Source of the DNA: Brachionus plicatilis
Lineage: Eukaryota > Rotifera > Eurotatoria > Ploima > Brachionidae
Direction: 5' to 3'
DNA: 64,000 nt
Assembly (NCBI GenBank): GCA_010279815.1
Contig: QEOQ01000460.1
Span: forward strand, 291,478-355,477
A program made the position numbers and the translations under genes. The notes beneath the pieces were generated by a model. That model did not search any database and was not told the origin of the DNA. It saw only the letters and a list, made by a program, of their open reading frames with translations. Shown piece after piece: positions 63,471 to 64,000 of this stretch (positions are counted from its first letter, which is position 1; each line of letters starts with the position of its first letter).

Positions 63471-63800
63471 TCGGAAATTTTTATACAATCAAAATATTCT
63501 GGATTGCTGGATTTAATTTTCCATTCGAATATAAAATACATGCTTTCTTAATCAGTCTTTGCATTCTAGTTTATTAGTTTGAATAAAATTAAAATATCTT
63601 TATTTAAAATTAAATTTTATTAAAACATTATTTTTTGGTATACGTGAGAATTCGATGCAGGAGTTCTAGAAATATATAATTCCTTGAGACTGCATACAAG
63701 TGGGCAATTAAAGTGTAATTTTGGACAGAAATTACATATATTCATATCTCAAAAATTGATGAAAACAATGTTCGCATTTTAAGAAAGACCATTTTTGCAA

Positions 63801-63941
63801 ATGTTTAAAAAAATTTATGATATTTCTCTAAATTTACTCCAAAAAATTTTTCTTAAATTGAAACGTATTCGATGTAGTCCTTTGACAGCTTGTTTGAATA
63901 CCTATAAAGACGAAAAAGGCTACAAGAAAAAAATTTTGATT
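63801..63941 (+). CDS. Coding-like exon at the right edge, unidentified
   Basis: ATG 63801 opens 47 codons without a stop (MFKKIYDISLNLLQK, IRCSPLTACLNTYKDEKGYK) to a strong donor GTAAGT at 63942. The frame also extends left to an AG at 63779-63780 that is phase-compatible with the donor after 63441, so both pieces may belong to one gene running off the window. Confidence 0.35.
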
Positions 63942-64000
63942 GTAAGTTGCTTAATGCTTATTAGATTTATTTTAAATTTTCCAAAAATTGTATTTAAAAT

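Overview
The window comes from a very AT-rich animal genome. Introns are mostly tiny (45-90 bp, GT...T-rich-AG), and there are several metazoan orthologues: FoxO, GOPC, a CDKL kinase, TRIQK, CoA synthase, RPS19, a cystatin and an EMI/FAS1 protein. Base composition, intron size and protein divergence fit a small invertebrate such as a monogonont rotifer (Brachionus-like). That assignment is inference. Two N runs (17111-17190 and 32295-32548) are assembly gaps.

Layout. 1-272: end of an unidentified + strand gene. 273-6105: a graveyard of decayed elements, with an inverted coding exon at 1153-1605, a LINE relic at 2075-4172 ending in a 96-bp foldback, a Tc1/mariner relic, a hAT-type MITE and a GC-rich tandem repeat. 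6106-12657: featureless AT-rich DNA. 12658-13728: two-exon gene of unknown function. 16123-16584: secreted cystatin. 17408-24147 (-): four-exon periostin/TGFBI-like EMI+FAS1 gene, whose 4.2-kb intron hosts a deleted LINE. 24148-31293: long intergenic region upstream of FoxO with some GC-richer islands. 31294-33528: FoxO, where the scaffold gap splits a duplicated 262-bp overlap. 33529-37917: pogo-like and piggyBac-like remnants. 37918-39210 (-): GOPC.

41296-50060 is an accessory region. LINE A is interrupted by a hAT-type MITE (perfect 8-bp duplication) and by a second LINE, B; removing both restores its reading frame across the junctions. Behind it lie a nanos-type zinc-finger pseudogene, a 0.7-kb GTGACCA-rich foldback element, a 1-kb hAT-type element built of TTGCATAT repeats, and several 5'-truncated LINE tails with a conserved 3' hairpin.

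52863-61901 is gene-dense: CDKL kinase (X-box upstream, piggyBac-like MITE in its last intron), TRIQK, a small glycine-rich membrane protein (-), bifunctional CoA synthase, and RPS19 (-). 61902-64000 holds only short coding-like exons.

The genes are mostly independent housekeeping or signalling genes, not a linked pathway. The notable biology is the layering of mobile elements with intact insertion signatures, a FoxO with no visible Akt consensus site in the assembled part, and relics of host-like genes.
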